A stretch of DNA of 64,000 nt from Sesbania bispinosa (Eukaryota; Streptophyta; Magnoliopsida; Fabales; Fabaceae), in the NCBI GenBank assembly GCA_026901365.1, contig QLOH01000411.1, forward strand, positions 186,001 to 250,000, read 5' to 3'. The position numbers and the translations under genes are program-made. The notes beneath the pieces are model-generated. The model saw only the letters and a program-made list of their open reading frames with translations. It made no database searches and was not told the origin of the DNA. The stretch's first letter is position 1, and every line of letters begins with the position of its first letter. Positions 23,659 to 35,157 of the stretch are shown here, piece by piece.

Positions 23659-25375
23659 CAATGATATAAAATTTAGCTCGGACCGGCCGGTCGAACCGGT
23701 TGGATCGGGAACCGGTCATATAACCGGTCCGAGCCGCTCTGTGGATCGGACGTGCGTCAGAACCGGTGTGAAACGGGTGGTTTTGGGCCTGAACCGGTGA
23801 CTCGGCCAGGTTGGGTGACCCGGTCGGGTCACCTATTTTTATTTTTTATTTTTTAAACTGAGGAAACTACGTTGTTTTGCTTAGTAATTAAAAATAACTT
23901 TCACTAAACTCTCTTCCTCATCTGTGCGTTTCAGTCAGTGAACCCTAAGAAGAAATTGAAATCGCTCATCGCATCTGTCCCTCCCTCTCATCTGCGCTGC
24001 ACACTGCTGTCTTAGCCGCCGGCGACGTGTGCTGCAGCTGCTGTCTCACCGGAGCCAGTCCACGCTGTCTCACCTCGCGGCTGCGTCCACGCATCCGCGG
24101 AAGAGCCGCCGCATATTCGAACAGAGCTGACGTTCTGCTCCGCCTCCTTCACCATCGTACTCCTGCGACGTTGCTGAAGACACCAGCCCTCACCGTCGCT
24201 CTCTAGTTGCTGAAGTCAGAAGACACCAAGCCTCACTTCTCTACCGCGGCTAAGGTTGGTAAATTTCAATATTTCATACCTTTATGTTTGTGCCTCTGTC
24301 TCTCAATTCCTAGAGCCTGTCTCAATTCTTAAATGGCTAAGTGAGATTAGCTAAATTAATAGTGCCTCTGAAATTCATGTTTCTTCTGAATTTTATCATG
24401 ATTTCATCATGTTGCTGCCTATTTAAAACATAAACAAATAGTTATAGCAGTATTGCTCATCCAATAATTCTAACTCTCTTTGAGTTTTGATGCATTTTGG
24501 AATTTAACATTCCTATATGTTCAGAAACTGCTGTTAGCAATAAATAATTCATAGATTGGAAATTCACTTGACTAGATGTTGGCATGGGAAAAGTTGTCTA
24601 GTGTCAACAAAAATGATTAGAGATGTTACATTTTTGTAATTCTTGGTGGTGTAGTGGTACTACAATTCACCCATTCCCAGGGAGTTGGAACACAAGGATC
24701 ACCTTCATTTGTTTGGAAACTATCAGCAGACAAGAATCCAAATGCATTTACAATTAATAATTTTTTCTCCTCAATTCCTAGAGCCTGTCTCAATTAATAA
24801 TGTATGTCTCAATTCCTAAATGATACTTTGATTAGCTAACCGAATTGAAAGCAATGTTGGTGAAGCCTCCGATTTCTTAGATGAAGAAAGAGTGCAAGAA
24901 TTTGATACAACTTTCACTCTTTGGGTATAAATAAATTTATGTAATTGTAGCTTTGATTGTCATTTCACTCATTTGTGAGCATAAATAAATTTATGTGATT
25001 GTAGCTTTGATTGTCATTTCACTCATTTGTGAGCTTATTTAGTTGTACTAAAACCATGGTTGTTTATTTATGTTTTGGACTTAAATATGACATTATGTTG
25101 TATTGGAACCTTTGATGTTTCATTGTGTTATGGACTTATACCTTGTGTTAGAAATTTGAAGCAAACCTTGATTATTATTTGCTTAATTAGGTACTTTTGT
25201 GATGGTAATATTTTTGAATTTGGAGTGTGAACAGGTGAAATAATAGCTTGTGTAATGATTTTTTTATAATTTTTTAATATAGGCCGGTTCAACCAGTGAC
25301 TCACTAGTTCGACCAGTGACCCATTAACCCAGTGACCTGACCGAGTCGATCACCGGTCCGAGTTTTATAACATTG
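23659..25375. mobile_element. Non-autonomous hAT-type DNA transposon
   Basis: A 1717-bp insert is flanked by a perfect 8-bp target duplication, AGTCAAAC (23651-23658 and 25376-25383). Its terminal inverted repeats are CAATGATATAAAA on the left and the complement of TTTTATAACATTG on the right, continued by CTCGGACCGG on both ends. Many further CCGGTC-type repeats lie in the first 180 bases. An 8-bp duplication with short TIRs is the hAT signature. No transposase frame exists; 23940-24260 is GC-rich and exon-like with a possible splice donor (GGTTGGTAAAT), perhaps a leftover leader of a hAT gene or a captured exon. Confidence 0.85.
24927..25034. repeat. Tandem duplication of 54 bp inside the hAT-type element
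   Basis: Two adjacent copies, 24927-24980 and 24981-25034, both begin ATAAATAAATTTATG and end CATTTGTGAGC. I see a single difference (TGTAATTG against TGTGATTG), which indicates a recent duplication. Confidence 0.92.
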
Positions 25376-25599
25376 AGTCAAACAACATTTTGTGAAATTT
25401 ATAAAAGCTTCTTATACACCATCTATTACTTTCAATTATTGTTTATATAAAGGGCATACCTCTTATAATTGCATGATTAAGAAATATGGAATTCCTAGTG
25501 GGAGGTACATATGGATCCCCAAAGGAACATGTGGTGTTACTAATCCAAATGGACCTAAATCCATTTGGGTACCAAAATGAAATCTTATTTGTTTTGTAG

Positions 25600-26493
25600 G
25601 TGTTCCTAAAGGCAAGGCAATCACTATGGTACTTGGATAATGGATGCTCTAGGCACATGACAGGAGACAAAAACAAGTTTGTCTCACTACAAGCAAAAGA
25701 AGGAGGCTATGTTACCTATGGTGACAATAAGAAAGGTCACATACTTGGCATTGGAAGTATTGGAAAACTCTCTACATGATGAAGAAGATTCAGGTACATT
25801 GAATACACCATTGAGTCACAATGAGGAGAGCATCGAAATCAAGCAAAATGATGATCCTAAAGAAGTACATGCTTTACCTAAAGAGTGGAGGAAGCCAATG
25901 GATCTATCCTTGGATAACATCCTTGGAGATATTGAAAAGGGAGTTACCACTAGACATTCTCTTAATTTGTATTGTGAAAATATGGCATTTGTCTCTCAAA
26001 TTGAACCTTCATGTGTGGATGATGCTTTAAATGATGAGTATTGGTTGATGGCCATGCATGATGAATTGAATCAATTTAAAAAGAAATGATGTTTGGGAAC
26101 TAGTGCCTTATAACTTTAATATGAATGTCATAGGTACTAAGTGGGTATTTAGAAACAAACTTGATGAACCAAATCAATTACAAGAAACAAGGCTAGATTA
26201 GTTGCTAAGGGATAAACCAACAAAGGGTATAGACTTTGGTGAAACATATGCTCCTGTTGCTAGACTAGAAGCTGTTAGACTACTTCTTGCATTTTCATGT
26301 GTTAATGATTTTAAACTATACCAAAAGGATGTAAAAAGTGTCTTTCTAAATGGTTTCATTGATGAAGAAGTGTTTTGTTTCTCAACCTCCTGGTTTTGTT
26401 GATCACAAACTTTCCTAACCATGTCTATAAGCTAAAGAAATCCCTCTAAGGACTTAAGCAAGCTCCAAGGCAATGGTATGAAAGGTTGAGTAA
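25600..26493 (+). pseudogene. SIRE-like element B protease and partial RT, integrase deleted
   Basis: The protease core is YLDNGCSRHMTGD (25630-25668); the residue after the catalytic Asp is Asn rather than the usual Ser/Thr. About 100 bases later, the reading jumps to a pre-RT linker (MDLSLDNILGDIEKGVTTRH, 25899) and then RT (MAMHDELNQFKKK, YAPVARLEAVRLLLAF, DVKSVFLNGF). The whole integrase is missing. Frameshifts near 26085, 26175 and 26380 break RT, and its YVDD region lies beyond the truncation. Confidence 0.78.
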
Positions 26494-26935
26494 GTTTCTG
26501 TATCTCAGAGACAACATTCCCAACATCTTTGCAACTCTTTCCTCCATGGAGACCTTCCACCAGCAGCTCAGCATTGAAAGAGAACATATTCCTTCTCCTC
26601 CTCCTCCTCCTCCTCCTCCTCCTGCTGAGAAGGTTGATGAAGCTACTAAGGAACCTGCTCAACCCTCTTCCTCCCACTCCATTGAAAGACAAGTGAGGAA
26701 AATCAAAGCTGACATAAAGAAACTGTTTTCCAATGTCAATGTCTTGCAGAGTTCTGTCAATGAGATGATTGAGGTTCACTCAACATCAATTTTGGTTTAA
26801 TACCTTTGTGCTTCCTGCAATTGCACCACAGGCTCCACCAATGCCCTTTGTGCCTTTCCAGCCTCCCCAGAAGATTCTCCAACCTACTACTTCATCATCT
26901 TCTGACCATTCCTCTCCTTTCAAATAGAGGATGAT
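26494..26935 (+). pseudogene. SIRE A env-like gene, C-terminal part
   Basis: The frame opens with LRDNIPNIFATLSSMETFHQ, then a run of nine to ten prolines coded by a CCT/CTC microsatellite (about 26596-26627), then a charged helix-forming region (RQVRKIKADIKKLFSNVNVL) that suggests a coiled coil. It stops at 26800, with frameshifted remnants to about 26935. Its match to SIRE env C-termini and its position before the polypurine tract assign it to element A, not B. Confidence 0.65.
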
Positions 26936-27335
26936 GATTCTGCTTCTCCTTGAGCATTTGGCTATTTTGTTTATTGATTGATTACAAAGGGGGAGAAGTA
27001 GTAAACTTAGTAGATTTAGTAGAAATAGGGGAGGTAGAAGGCTGTAATGATTGCTGTGTTTCTGTTGTTTCTTTTTTATTAATGTTTTGTTGTAATTCAC
27101 ACTGAAATGAATTGATCATGTTACAGCATCTACCTGAATTTTCCTTATCTGCATACTTTACTTAAATTGTTAAAAACCCGCCATTAACTTTTTGCAGCAT
27201 CTGCATGATTTAAAATGAAAAACATTATGACTGGAACCATAATAGTTATTCACGGGGAGTTCTTTTTGATATATGTTTAAAATCAGAATCATACAAGCTA
27301 AATTTGAGAAGTTGTCATTATAAAAAGGGGGAGAT
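26936..27335 (+). other. 3' untranslated region and polypurine tract of SIRE A
   Basis: There is no gene. GGGGGAGAAG near 26988 and AAAAAGGGGGAGAT at 27322-27335 are purine tracts. The second directly precedes the 3' LTR and is the functional polypurine tract by position. Confidence 0.7.
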
Positions 27336-29096
27336 TGTAAGGATCAAGAATCCTCTAATGATGTTTTAATAATGACAGCTCTCAAAATTCACTTGCTGTA
27401 ATTCTGATTAAAAAGGAACTAATGATTTAACTTGAGTTGTGTCAAGAAGAAAAAGTCAGGAAACTTCCAAAAGATAACATTGAGACTCCTGACAAGACAA
27501 TCAACAAAAGAATCACTTCAACAACCTTTTGATAAGAAAGTCATAAAGAAGTCTCCATACTAAAAGATTATTATAATAAAGAAAGCAAGAAAGTCGTTGA
27601 GAAGGTGCATAACAAGCCTTCTGTCAAACTAGCAAGAAGTTCCCCTTTCCAGAAGAAGTAAACAAAAGCTTAATGAATAATGCCATTCCATAAAGTTACA
27701 ACAGAAGTGAATTGAAAAGGGGGAGATGTTCAAAAGATAGTATAAAAGGATTGCAAAAGATTAGAAAGAAGATTCACTAACTGGAATCCTGCAGAAGAAG
27801 CATGTTTCTATATATTCATTCTCCCAAAGCTTCTCTGACATTGTAGCTAGTAAAACTAAGTCCAAATCACTTCATAAATCTTTTTCTATGTAAAATAAAT
27901 CCTCTCAGAAGAAAGAAAGATCAATCTACAGAAAAATCCTTCAACAACACAGCTGCAGAAGAAGCAAAACCTACCTAAAGCCTCTATTTCAGTTTTCTGA
28001 GATTGCAGCTTGTTTGAAATCATTAATTACACTTTATGTGTGTTTTATGAAGGCCCACAAATATGCTTGAAGAAAATCTGCTCAAAAATGCAAAAGTTTA
28101 TGTCTGCAAAAATAACCCCTCAGAAGATGAGACCAGTCAACATATGACAACTGTATGACAACACCTTGACAACTAGAACAACTTTCCTCCTCTCCAGCTT
28201 CCCCAACCACTAGTTTCTCCCTGGGCCTATAAAATAAGAGGTTCTCTTCAATTCTAAACACACAGAACAATTAGGAAGTCCAGAAGAAGCACCAGACTTC
28301 AAAATTACATTATCCATCTTTTGGAAAATTTCTCTCTCTTCAGAAACTCTGATATTCTGTTGTCCAAAGCTTAGTAAGAGAGAGCTAGCTCAACATCTTC
28401 TGTTGTGTTGTATTTGTAATTGTTTTGATCCTTATTTTTATCATTTAACAACTTAAATCTTCTGTAATCTCTCAAGGAGGCTTTAAGAGAGTTAGTGCCT
28501 CTTGAGAAGGTGTGTAACAGTTGCAGCAAGTTACTGCACTATTATAATGAGCTGTTCTGAGTTGTAAAACTTACAGAAAAGGTTCTGCAAAGTGTTTTTG
28601 AACCTGCACAGTCTGCAGAATAAGCTGCAGTATCTGTAAAGGGTTCAGAAGAAGTGTGTGAAGAGCCTAAAGAGGCTGCATAAGAATACTAGTGGTAAGG
28701 TGTACCCAAGGAATCTGTAAAAGCAAAAGTTGATTAAGAAAATCCTACTTGAAGTAGGGATTGGACGTAGCCTCAGGTTGGAAGAGGTGAACCAGTATAA
28801 AATCCGTGTGTGCAATCTTCTTACTCTCACACTCTCTAATTTACTTTGATTACATGTGCATAAAATTGTTTTGATATCTACCGAATACCTAAGTAAGTGA
28901 TATATACATATAAAAGTTCCATAAAAGGAACTGTATTTTCCAGCATACTACATACATTATAACTCACATCTTCTTTTTGAGTATTATCTTCTAATACCTA
29001 GCCAAGTATTACTTGTGCAGAATTGGTATTAGAAGTTTCCAGAAATTTAAAAGGATCACATTCAACCCCCTTCTTGTGATTGGAATTTCTACTTCA
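27336..29096 (+). repeat. 3' LTR of SIRE A (1761 bp)
   Basis: The LTR begins TGTAAGGATCAAG after the polypurine tract and ends ...TTTCTACTTCA. A TATA box (CCTATAAAATAAG) lies at about 28225. The distal half (28481-29096) matches the two 5' LTR fragments at 7106-7400 and 14064-14384. A second purine run (AAAAGGGGGAGATG at about 27717) resembles a polypurine tract inside the LTR. Confidence 0.86.
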
Positions 29097-29830
29097 TTCC
29101 ACTCTCCAACTCAGTTCTCCTATCTCGAACGGAACAAGGGCTTCAATCCCGTAGGTGAGGCGGAATGGAGTTTCATTAGTGGAGGATTATGGGGTGGTCC
29201 GGTATGCCCAGAGTACATGATCAAGTTGTTCAACCCCAATTGCCCTTGGAATTATCTAACCTTCGCTTGAGAGCTTTGAGAATCACTTTGATTGCGGACT
29301 CTGCTGGACCATTGGTCTGTGGGTGTTCTACTGAGGTAAAGTGGTGCTTGATTTTGAGTCCAGCTAAGAGTTCTCTGAATCCTTGTTAGTAAACTGAGTC
29401 CCATTGTCGGTGATGACAAAGTGAGGGATGCCGAACCGAGATATGATGTTCTTGTAAAGAACTTCTGCATTTTAGAAGATGTGATAGTGGCAAGGGGCTC
29501 TGCTTCTATCCATTTGGTGAAGTAGTCCTCTGCTACTACAAGGAACTTGACTTGTCTTGGGGCCGGCGGGAAGGGCCCGAGAATGTCGATGCCCCATTGG
29601 TGGAAAGGCCATGGGACCGACATATTGGATAACTCAGTATGAGGGGTGATGATGGAATAGCTATTTTTCTTACAAGCTTCACACTTTTTGACGTAGTCCA
29701 TGGATTGTTGGACCATAGTCGGCCAATAATACCCGACTCTGAGGGCCTTTTTTTATAAGGACCTCCCGCCTTGGTGTCCGCCACAACTTCCTTCATGCAA
29801 CTTGGCCAGTATGTATTCAACTTCATTTTC
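29097..29830 (-). pseudogene. Integrase of the large Tat element, C-terminus cut by SIRE A
   Basis: Read on the minus strand from about 29830: an HHCC-type region (HEGSCGGHQGG ... CEACKK), then WGIDILGPFPPAP with the first catalytic Asp, YFTKWIEAEPLATIT, a DNGTQF-like second-Asp region near 29405, and VLWAYRTTP and FRLTYGIEALVPFEIGE near 29110-29220. Those phrases are typical of Tat-lineage integrase. Frameshifts near 29430 and 29560 and a stop at the RTTP segment disable it. The sequence ends at the SIRE A border, and the missing tail is not found on the other side at 7090-7106. Confidence 0.82.
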
Positions 29831-32800
29831 GGCTATGCATTTGAGCAAGGGGGTAGAAAATCCTTTCCTGTAAAGTGTGTTGTTAATAATTGTGAACCAG
29901 GATGCAAGTCGTCGTACCTTCTTTGCCTCCTTTTCTTCTTTATGGAGTTCTCCTTTCAAGATGTAAGTCTTGATTGGATTCATCCAGGTGTCTGGTTCGT
30001 CAATGGACAAGACTATTGTGTCTGAGATCCTTGGAGACGAGATAACTTCCTGTAGGACTGACTTGATTCCCAGTTTCTTGGTACTTGCTAACCTGGAGAG
30101 GATGTCAGCTCGTGTGTTCTCGCTTCTAGGGACATGTTGGAAGATGATCTCTGTGAAGCCTGTGGTTGCGAGCTTCACTTTCTCTAAGTATATCTGCAAT
30201 TGGGGTTCCTTGGCTTGGTATTCCCCTTTTATCTGAGAGATCATTAGTTGAGAATCACTGCATACTAGGACTTTTCTTTGCCCCTACCTCTGATAAGTGA
30301 AAAATTATATGATAAATTAGAGCACTTTTTAGTTCACTTATCAAGGATAAAATGATAATTTTGCCCCAGTTTAATCCCTTTTTATTAAATAATAGATAAA
30401 TTGTATTTATTAATATGAAATTTGATTTTTGATGCTATTTTAATAGAAATATTGCTGATTTTTGCAGGATATTGCAAAGATTTGATTTGAAAGAAAGATA
30501 ACATTAAATGAGGGAGATATCTGCAAGATTTGAGATTGATTGAAGACATTTAATAAAGATTTGAAGAAGATTTGAAGCAATTAATGAGGAGATCACTGTC
30601 AATCAATCAAGGATTCTGCAGACAAGCTTCCCAAATAAATCAAAGATTTCTCAATAAATGCAAGGATTTTATCAAGAAAAGGGAAACAAGGAAAGACAAA
30701 TCTGCAAAAACCAGTCTCGGGGAGAGATCAAGATTAAAAGAGAAAGTTGGAGCTGCAGGACGCTACCCTGCGCTTCACCTGCGTTACAACGCAAGGTGAA
30801 GCGCAGACTCTCTGGATCTTGCGCCCCAGCCTGCGCTATAGCGCAGCTTGGAGCGCAGGTTACGCTGATTTGTTCCCTGTTGTTGTTTTTAGATAGATTT
30901 CTCCCCAATTTCCTTGTCTTTCCTTAGTCTATAAATAGGAACCTCTTGCACCAAACACCAGTGTGCACGATTATGTAATTCAGTGATGATGCACCAGAGC
31001 TAAGTGTAGAGTAGGAGAGGAGGAGCGCTTCAAGGATTGAAGATGGTGACAGTATCTTCGGTGGTTTGTATGGCTACCTCGTGTAGTTAACTCTCCATTA
31101 GAATTTGATGTAAATGATTCTACCCCCAAGTGTATGTAAACTCTATATTATTATTTACTGAGCTCTCTGTCTATAATATTGGTAATCTTATTCTGTACTT
31201 AATCCCTGACTTCCGCGCTTGCGCCGGAGTTATAGGCTAGTTCGACTAGGATTGAGGATGGGGGAGCCTAGACATAGGAAACTCAAACTCTGATGGAATA
31301 AGAGGACTCGGTACTCTTGAACCGACACATGAGCGTTACTAATGAGCGATGGATAGTGACAGTACTCTAGCGAAGGGCGTTCACAGGATTAAGCCTTAGT
31401 ATCGATAGCAAAGGATTAGTTGGTTGTCAATCCAGGACCGACACATGGATGTATCCTGATGAGTGATGGGTAGTGTGAGTACTCTAATGAAGGTGCGTCT
31501 ATAGGATTAGGCCTCGTTTATCAATTAGTCTTTTACAAACGGAATAAAGAGAGCAAATAAGCCGAGGGTAAGTCTGTCGCTGGGAGAGCCCGCATGGATT
31601 ATCTTTCAGTGCGCGTGGCGCCTGGTAACTCGGGGTCATAAGCAATATAGTTTGTCTACAGTATTATAGAGTAAACCTAAAATAATAGATAGTTTTTACA
31701 TGCACAAATGGTGTGATGATATGAAGTCCAATCCTAATCCAAGTAAAGTGTCTCTAACTCTTCCTTTCTAATTCCATTGATTATTAATTTGCTATTTATA
31801 ATTCCGCAACAATATTCTCCAACCGTTGTTTCCCTTGATAATTAGATCACAAGTTTACGTGAATTAACCGTTCCCTGTGGATACGATAACTTTCTTACTA
31901 TTATACTACTAGATTTTTGGTTCGCTTGCCAGAAACCCATCAACCTCTTGTGCCATAAGTAGGCCTGGCGATGCACGCCTCATATTCTGCTTGGTTGTTG
32001 GAAGTGGGGAATTCGAACTTAAGGGATTTTTCAATGCATACTCCACCAGGTCCTTCTAGCACAATTCCAGCTCCTTGCACCCCTTTTGTTGGATGAGCCA
32101 TCAACAAAGACAGTCCATTCAGAGTATGGAGGTATCTTCAACAGGAGTCATTTCTGCAACAAGTCGGCTAAAACTTGGCTTTTGAGAGCTGTCCGACTTT
32201 CGAAGTGTATGTCAAACTCAGAAAGTTCAACTGCCCAAGTTTTCATCCATCCAAAGAGGTCTGGTTTGTACAGTACAGTTCTGATGGGTAGTAGGTCGAT
32301 GCGAACTGTGACCTTGTGTCCCTGGAAGTAGTGGTTGCAGTCTTCGAGCAGTGAGTAGGATAGCTAAATCGGCCTTCTCCATCTTTTGGTAACGCAACTC
32401 GGGGCCCTGGAGAGCTTTACTTATGAAGTAAATGGGGGTATTGGTTGCTTCCTTCTTCTCTGATCAATACTGTGCTGACTGCTTGGTTTGTGATGGAGAT
32501 GTAGAGGTAGAGATGTTCTCCTGGGACCGGCTTTACCAGGATGGGGGGACTTGCCAATGCATTCTTAAGACACTGAAAAGCAGCTTCACAATCACCGTTC
32601 CAAGTGAAGGATTTCCCCTTGCGTAGTAGTTGAAAGAAGGGGAGAGAGATCGTGGCTACTTTGGGATGAACCGACTTAGTGTTGTGATCCGGCCGTTGAG
32701 CTGTTGGATGTCCTTGATGGATTTTGGACTTTGCATTTATAACACGACCTTACATTTTGTTCGGGTTAGCCTCGACACCTTGGCTAGTGAGAAGGAAACC

Positions 32801-32834
32801 AAGAAGTGTCCTGAAGGGAGGCCAAAAGAGCACT
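29753..32834 (-). pseudogene. Dual RNase H region of the large Tat element, split by a solo LTR
   Basis: On the minus strand, 32834-31948 covers the RT-linked RNase H and then the start of a second, archaeal-type RNase H (WTVFVDGSSNKRG, with a frameshifted NQAEYEA-type region). After the solo LTR the second domain resumes with SDSQLMISQIKGEYQAKEP (about 30255) and ILSRLAS. A linker to integrase (LYRKGFSTPLLKC) follows. A second RNase H is a known hallmark of Tat elements. Several frameshifts are present besides the insertion. Confidence 0.72.
30291..31942 (+). mobile_element. Solo LTR of an Athila-type element (1652 bp)
   Basis: TGATAAGTG...CCCATCA ends and the perfect duplication ACCTC (30286-30290 and 31943-31947) define it. 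It belongs to the same broad family as the LTRs at 35158 and 42869: same start, TATCAAGG block, TATAAATAGG TATA box (about 30931), and the GCGCTTCACC hairpin at 30769-30803. No internal region remains, so an element inserted here and then recombined between its LTRs. Confidence 0.92.
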
Positions 32835-33560
32835 TCAATGGGTCAGCCGCATGTTGTGCTTGCAAAGGCTGCTAAACACTAACCTCCAAGTCGACCACAT
32901 GATCACCCCCAGTAAGGTTTTGGCAATTATGTCATCAATGTGTACTTCAACAACTTTGCCCATCAGATCTCCAAAAACTATTGTCATCATCCGTTGGTAA
33001 GTTGCACCAACATTCTTTAGGCCGAAGGGCATCATGGTGTAACAGTAAATGCCTTGTCAGTGATGAAGGCAATTTCTCTTCGTCATCTCGGTCCATAGGT
33101 ATCTGTCTGTAACCTGAGTAAGCATCCATGAAGCATAGCCAGCGGTAGCCTGACGAATTGTCGACCAATGGTCGATGTTGGGCATGTGGAAATGGATCCT
33201 TGGGCAAGCTCTATTCAGGTCTGTATAGTCTACGCACATCCTCCACTTCCCAATGGACTTCTTTATAAGGATGACATTTGAAAGCCATGTGACATACTTA
33301 CATTCTCTGATGAAGCCGACTTTGAGGAGCTCTTCGATTTTCTGGTTTGCTGCTTGCTTTCGCTCAAGAACGATCTTTCTCTTTTTCTGAGCAACGGGTT
33401 TAGCAATGGGATCAACTGATAGTTTATGGGAGCAGAAGTTTGGGTCAATTCCAGGCATGTCAGTTGAAGTCCAAGTGAATAAGTCTGAGTTCTTGGTGAG
33501 TAGAGCCTTCAATTTCTCCTCCATGTTGAGATCCATGTCACAACCTATCTTGGTGGTTTG
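32835..33560 (-). pseudogene. Reverse transcriptase of the large Tat element
   Basis: The minus strand shows SDLFTWTSTDMPGIDP, LKVGFIRECKYVTWLSNV, GKWRMCVDYTDLNRACP, FMDAYSGYRQIPMDRDDEEK, MPFGLKNVGATYQRMM and VEVHIDDIIAKT. The last is the polymerase active site, where the usual Tyr/Val before the paired Asp is HI. A frameshift near 33190 and another near 33050 split the gene. The normal role is to copy the element RNA into DNA. Confidence 0.85.
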
Positions 33561-34260
33561 ATCTGTTGTGATGCCAATATGAAACGTTTGGTTTTGCCAG
33601 CTGGTTCAATCTGGTCTCGTCCTCTGGAATCTAAGTCCGGCTCTTGGGTCGAGATCAATCATCAGGACTTGTCCTTCTGGTGTTCTCTTTTCTTTTTGTG
33701 GGGTGGAAGTAGGATTGAGAGCTGCATTATAGCATTTCCTTGCTTCCTTGAGATCTACTTGAATTGTAATGACCGTCCCGTCTCAGCCTGGAAACTTCAT
33801 CACTAGATGTTTGGTGAAATAACTGCTGCTCCAAGTGCATACAAGGATAGACACCCGAGAATAGCATTGTACAGGCTAGGACAATCAAACTATAAAAAAC
33901 TTGGCTTGAAATGGATTTGATGTTAGTCTCAGAGTGTCTCAGATCCGACTCTGAGTGTAGTTTGGAGCTATCCTCTAGTTGAATTCTTTCTCTAGAGAAT
34001 CCCACTAAGTCACCTGATTATGGTAGAAGGGGTTCTGGAGGTAGTAGCAGCTGAGTATAAAGTCCTGTAGAAGAGTATATCGGCTGAGCTTCCTTGATCA
34101 ACAAAGACTCGACCCACATCTCTGTCTCATATGAAGAAGTGGATCACGAAGGGTCATCATGATCTTCAATAACATCAAGAAGTCATCATCGGAGAAGGTG
34201 ATGACTGGGTTGGAAAGTCCGACCGACTTTGTGTGCAGTGTCGATTTCTCGATACTGTAA
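33561..34260 (-). pseudogene. Protease region of the large Tat element, decayed
   Basis: The phrase YNAILG followed by a degenerate LSLYALGA stretch near 33840-33870 (minus strand) corresponds to the late part of a Gypsy retropepsin (the YNxILGRPxL motif). The segment between it and gag is broken by stops in all minus frames, and I cannot place the catalytic Asp with confidence. Position between gag and RT supports the call. Confidence 0.5.
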
Positions 34261-35157
34261 ACTTCTCTTAGGTGTATTTTCCTGGAGTAGTTTTGGATTG
34301 TCCACCTGAAATCATGTTGATCCGGACCCTTGGTGCAGCAGCTTGAGTGGTCTGGTTGCTGGGACCGACATTGTTGTCCTTCTTGTGATCAAATTCCTGG
34401 GAGAGGTGGAGCGATTGCGCTTTCTGTGACTATCACCCACAAGACTTGGGTATCTTTTTCGTTCATTGTTCTTCCGGTATCCTCCCTGCGATCGGTTCTT
34501 CTTCACATATCGGGACAGTCGACCATCTCGGATGAGTTGTTCTATGATGTCCCCGCAGCTGGATGCACTCATCAATGTTGTGTCCATACCCTTCATGGAA
34601 AAAGCAGTATTTGGACTTGTCTTTTGGGCCGAGGCCTTCAGTGGAGGAGGTTTTGGGACACTGGCTAGCTCATTGTACATCACTTCCTTCAAGATCTTCT
34701 CAGGGTGGTATTCAATGGGGCATAGGAATTGTATCGGCCTTTAAGCCGACCTTGGTCATGCTGGTGATGGCGGTCATGGAATGAATCTCGGTCTTGTTTT
34801 TGGTTGGTGGAATGTTTGGAGACCCCGACTAGATGTACTCCACATCCCACAAACTTGTGGGAACGATGGCGAAATTGATCCATTGATCAAACCGGTTCTT
34901 CGGACAAGGAAAAAGCCAGGGGTGAGCCTAGTGAGAGGGCCTAGACGGCACATACAAGTTGAATGTTTTCTGCCAAGTCTGGGATGAGGGCGCATTCCTT
35001 GTAGAAACGAGCCAGGAAGGTTCTGAGGGGTTCGTCTTTATGTTGTCTGACTTTGGCAAGTGTGAATTGATCCCTGGGGATTTCAGTGGAAATGGTGAAC
35101 CGTCCTAGGAAAGAGGATTGCATGTCGTCCCAGGAGTCAATGGATCCCAGGGGTAAG
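34261..35157 (-). pseudogene. gag of the large Tat element, C-terminal part
   Basis: The minus strand continues gag after the Athila insertion: SSFLGRFTISTEIPRDQFTL, VRQHKDEPLRTFLARFYKE, then a nucleocapsid knuckle near 34600 (CFFHEGYGHNIDEC). Stops at about 34940 and 34880 and frameshifts follow. Removing the inserted element and one GTAAG joins this directly to the AWFKTL region coded at 44415-44440. Confidence 0.78.

Larger units (their letters stand above)
22163..25580 (+). pseudogene. SIRE-like element B gag, split by a hAT-type insertion
   Basis: An ATG at 22163 begins MSGNQLPFAEGASINRPPLF. The UBN2 capsid region follows (22300-22668, with FDLWHQDEIKRAEND and TAKKAWDLIQ). A CCHC knuckle lies at about 23044 (CFECGKTSHIKEDC). 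A Lys-rich region runs to 23650. After the inserted element, the frame resumes at 25384 with a second, degenerate knuckle (YKGHTSYNC) and the repeated IWIPKG/IWVPK phrases common before protease in SIRE elements. Stops at 22666 and 22771 and frameshifts near 22290 and 23010 disable it. Confidence 0.78.
20571..26493 (+). mobile_element. SIRE-like Copia element B, 3' half missing
   Basis: Inside the env-like gene of element A lies a second Copia element in the same orientation: LTR, Met-type primer site, gag, protease, then RT. A deletion removed the integrase region (junction near 25770). It ends abruptly in RT (about 26493), where the sequence passes straight into env of element A. RNase H, env and the 3' LTR are absent. 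The left border near 20571 is approximate because no second LTR is available for comparison. Confidence 0.72.
7106..29096 (+). mobile_element. SIRE-like Ty1/Copia retrotransposon A with env-like gene, nested and truncated
   Basis: The plus-strand order is 5' LTR remnant, Met-type primer site, gag, protease, integrase, RT, RNase H, env-like ORF, polypurine tract and 3' LTR (27336-29096). An env-like ORF after pol in a Copia element is the mark of the SIRE/Maximus lineage. The right border falls in the Tat integrase gene on the complementary strand. The left border is a deletion: the first ~1.14 kb of the 5' LTR and the matching end of the Tat integrase are both missing, so no target duplication survives. 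It is invaded by a Gypsy element (7401-14058) and by SIRE-like element B. Confidence 0.87.

Noticed and set aside
24000..24260. First exon of a host protein gene in the hAT-type element
   Set aside because: No sustained frame with a recognisable domain and no downstream exon; only noted as a possible captured leader.
26432..26779. Minus-strand ORF with a poly-Arg run
   Set aside because: It is the reverse reading of the CCT/CTC microsatellite coding for the proline run of the env-like protein.
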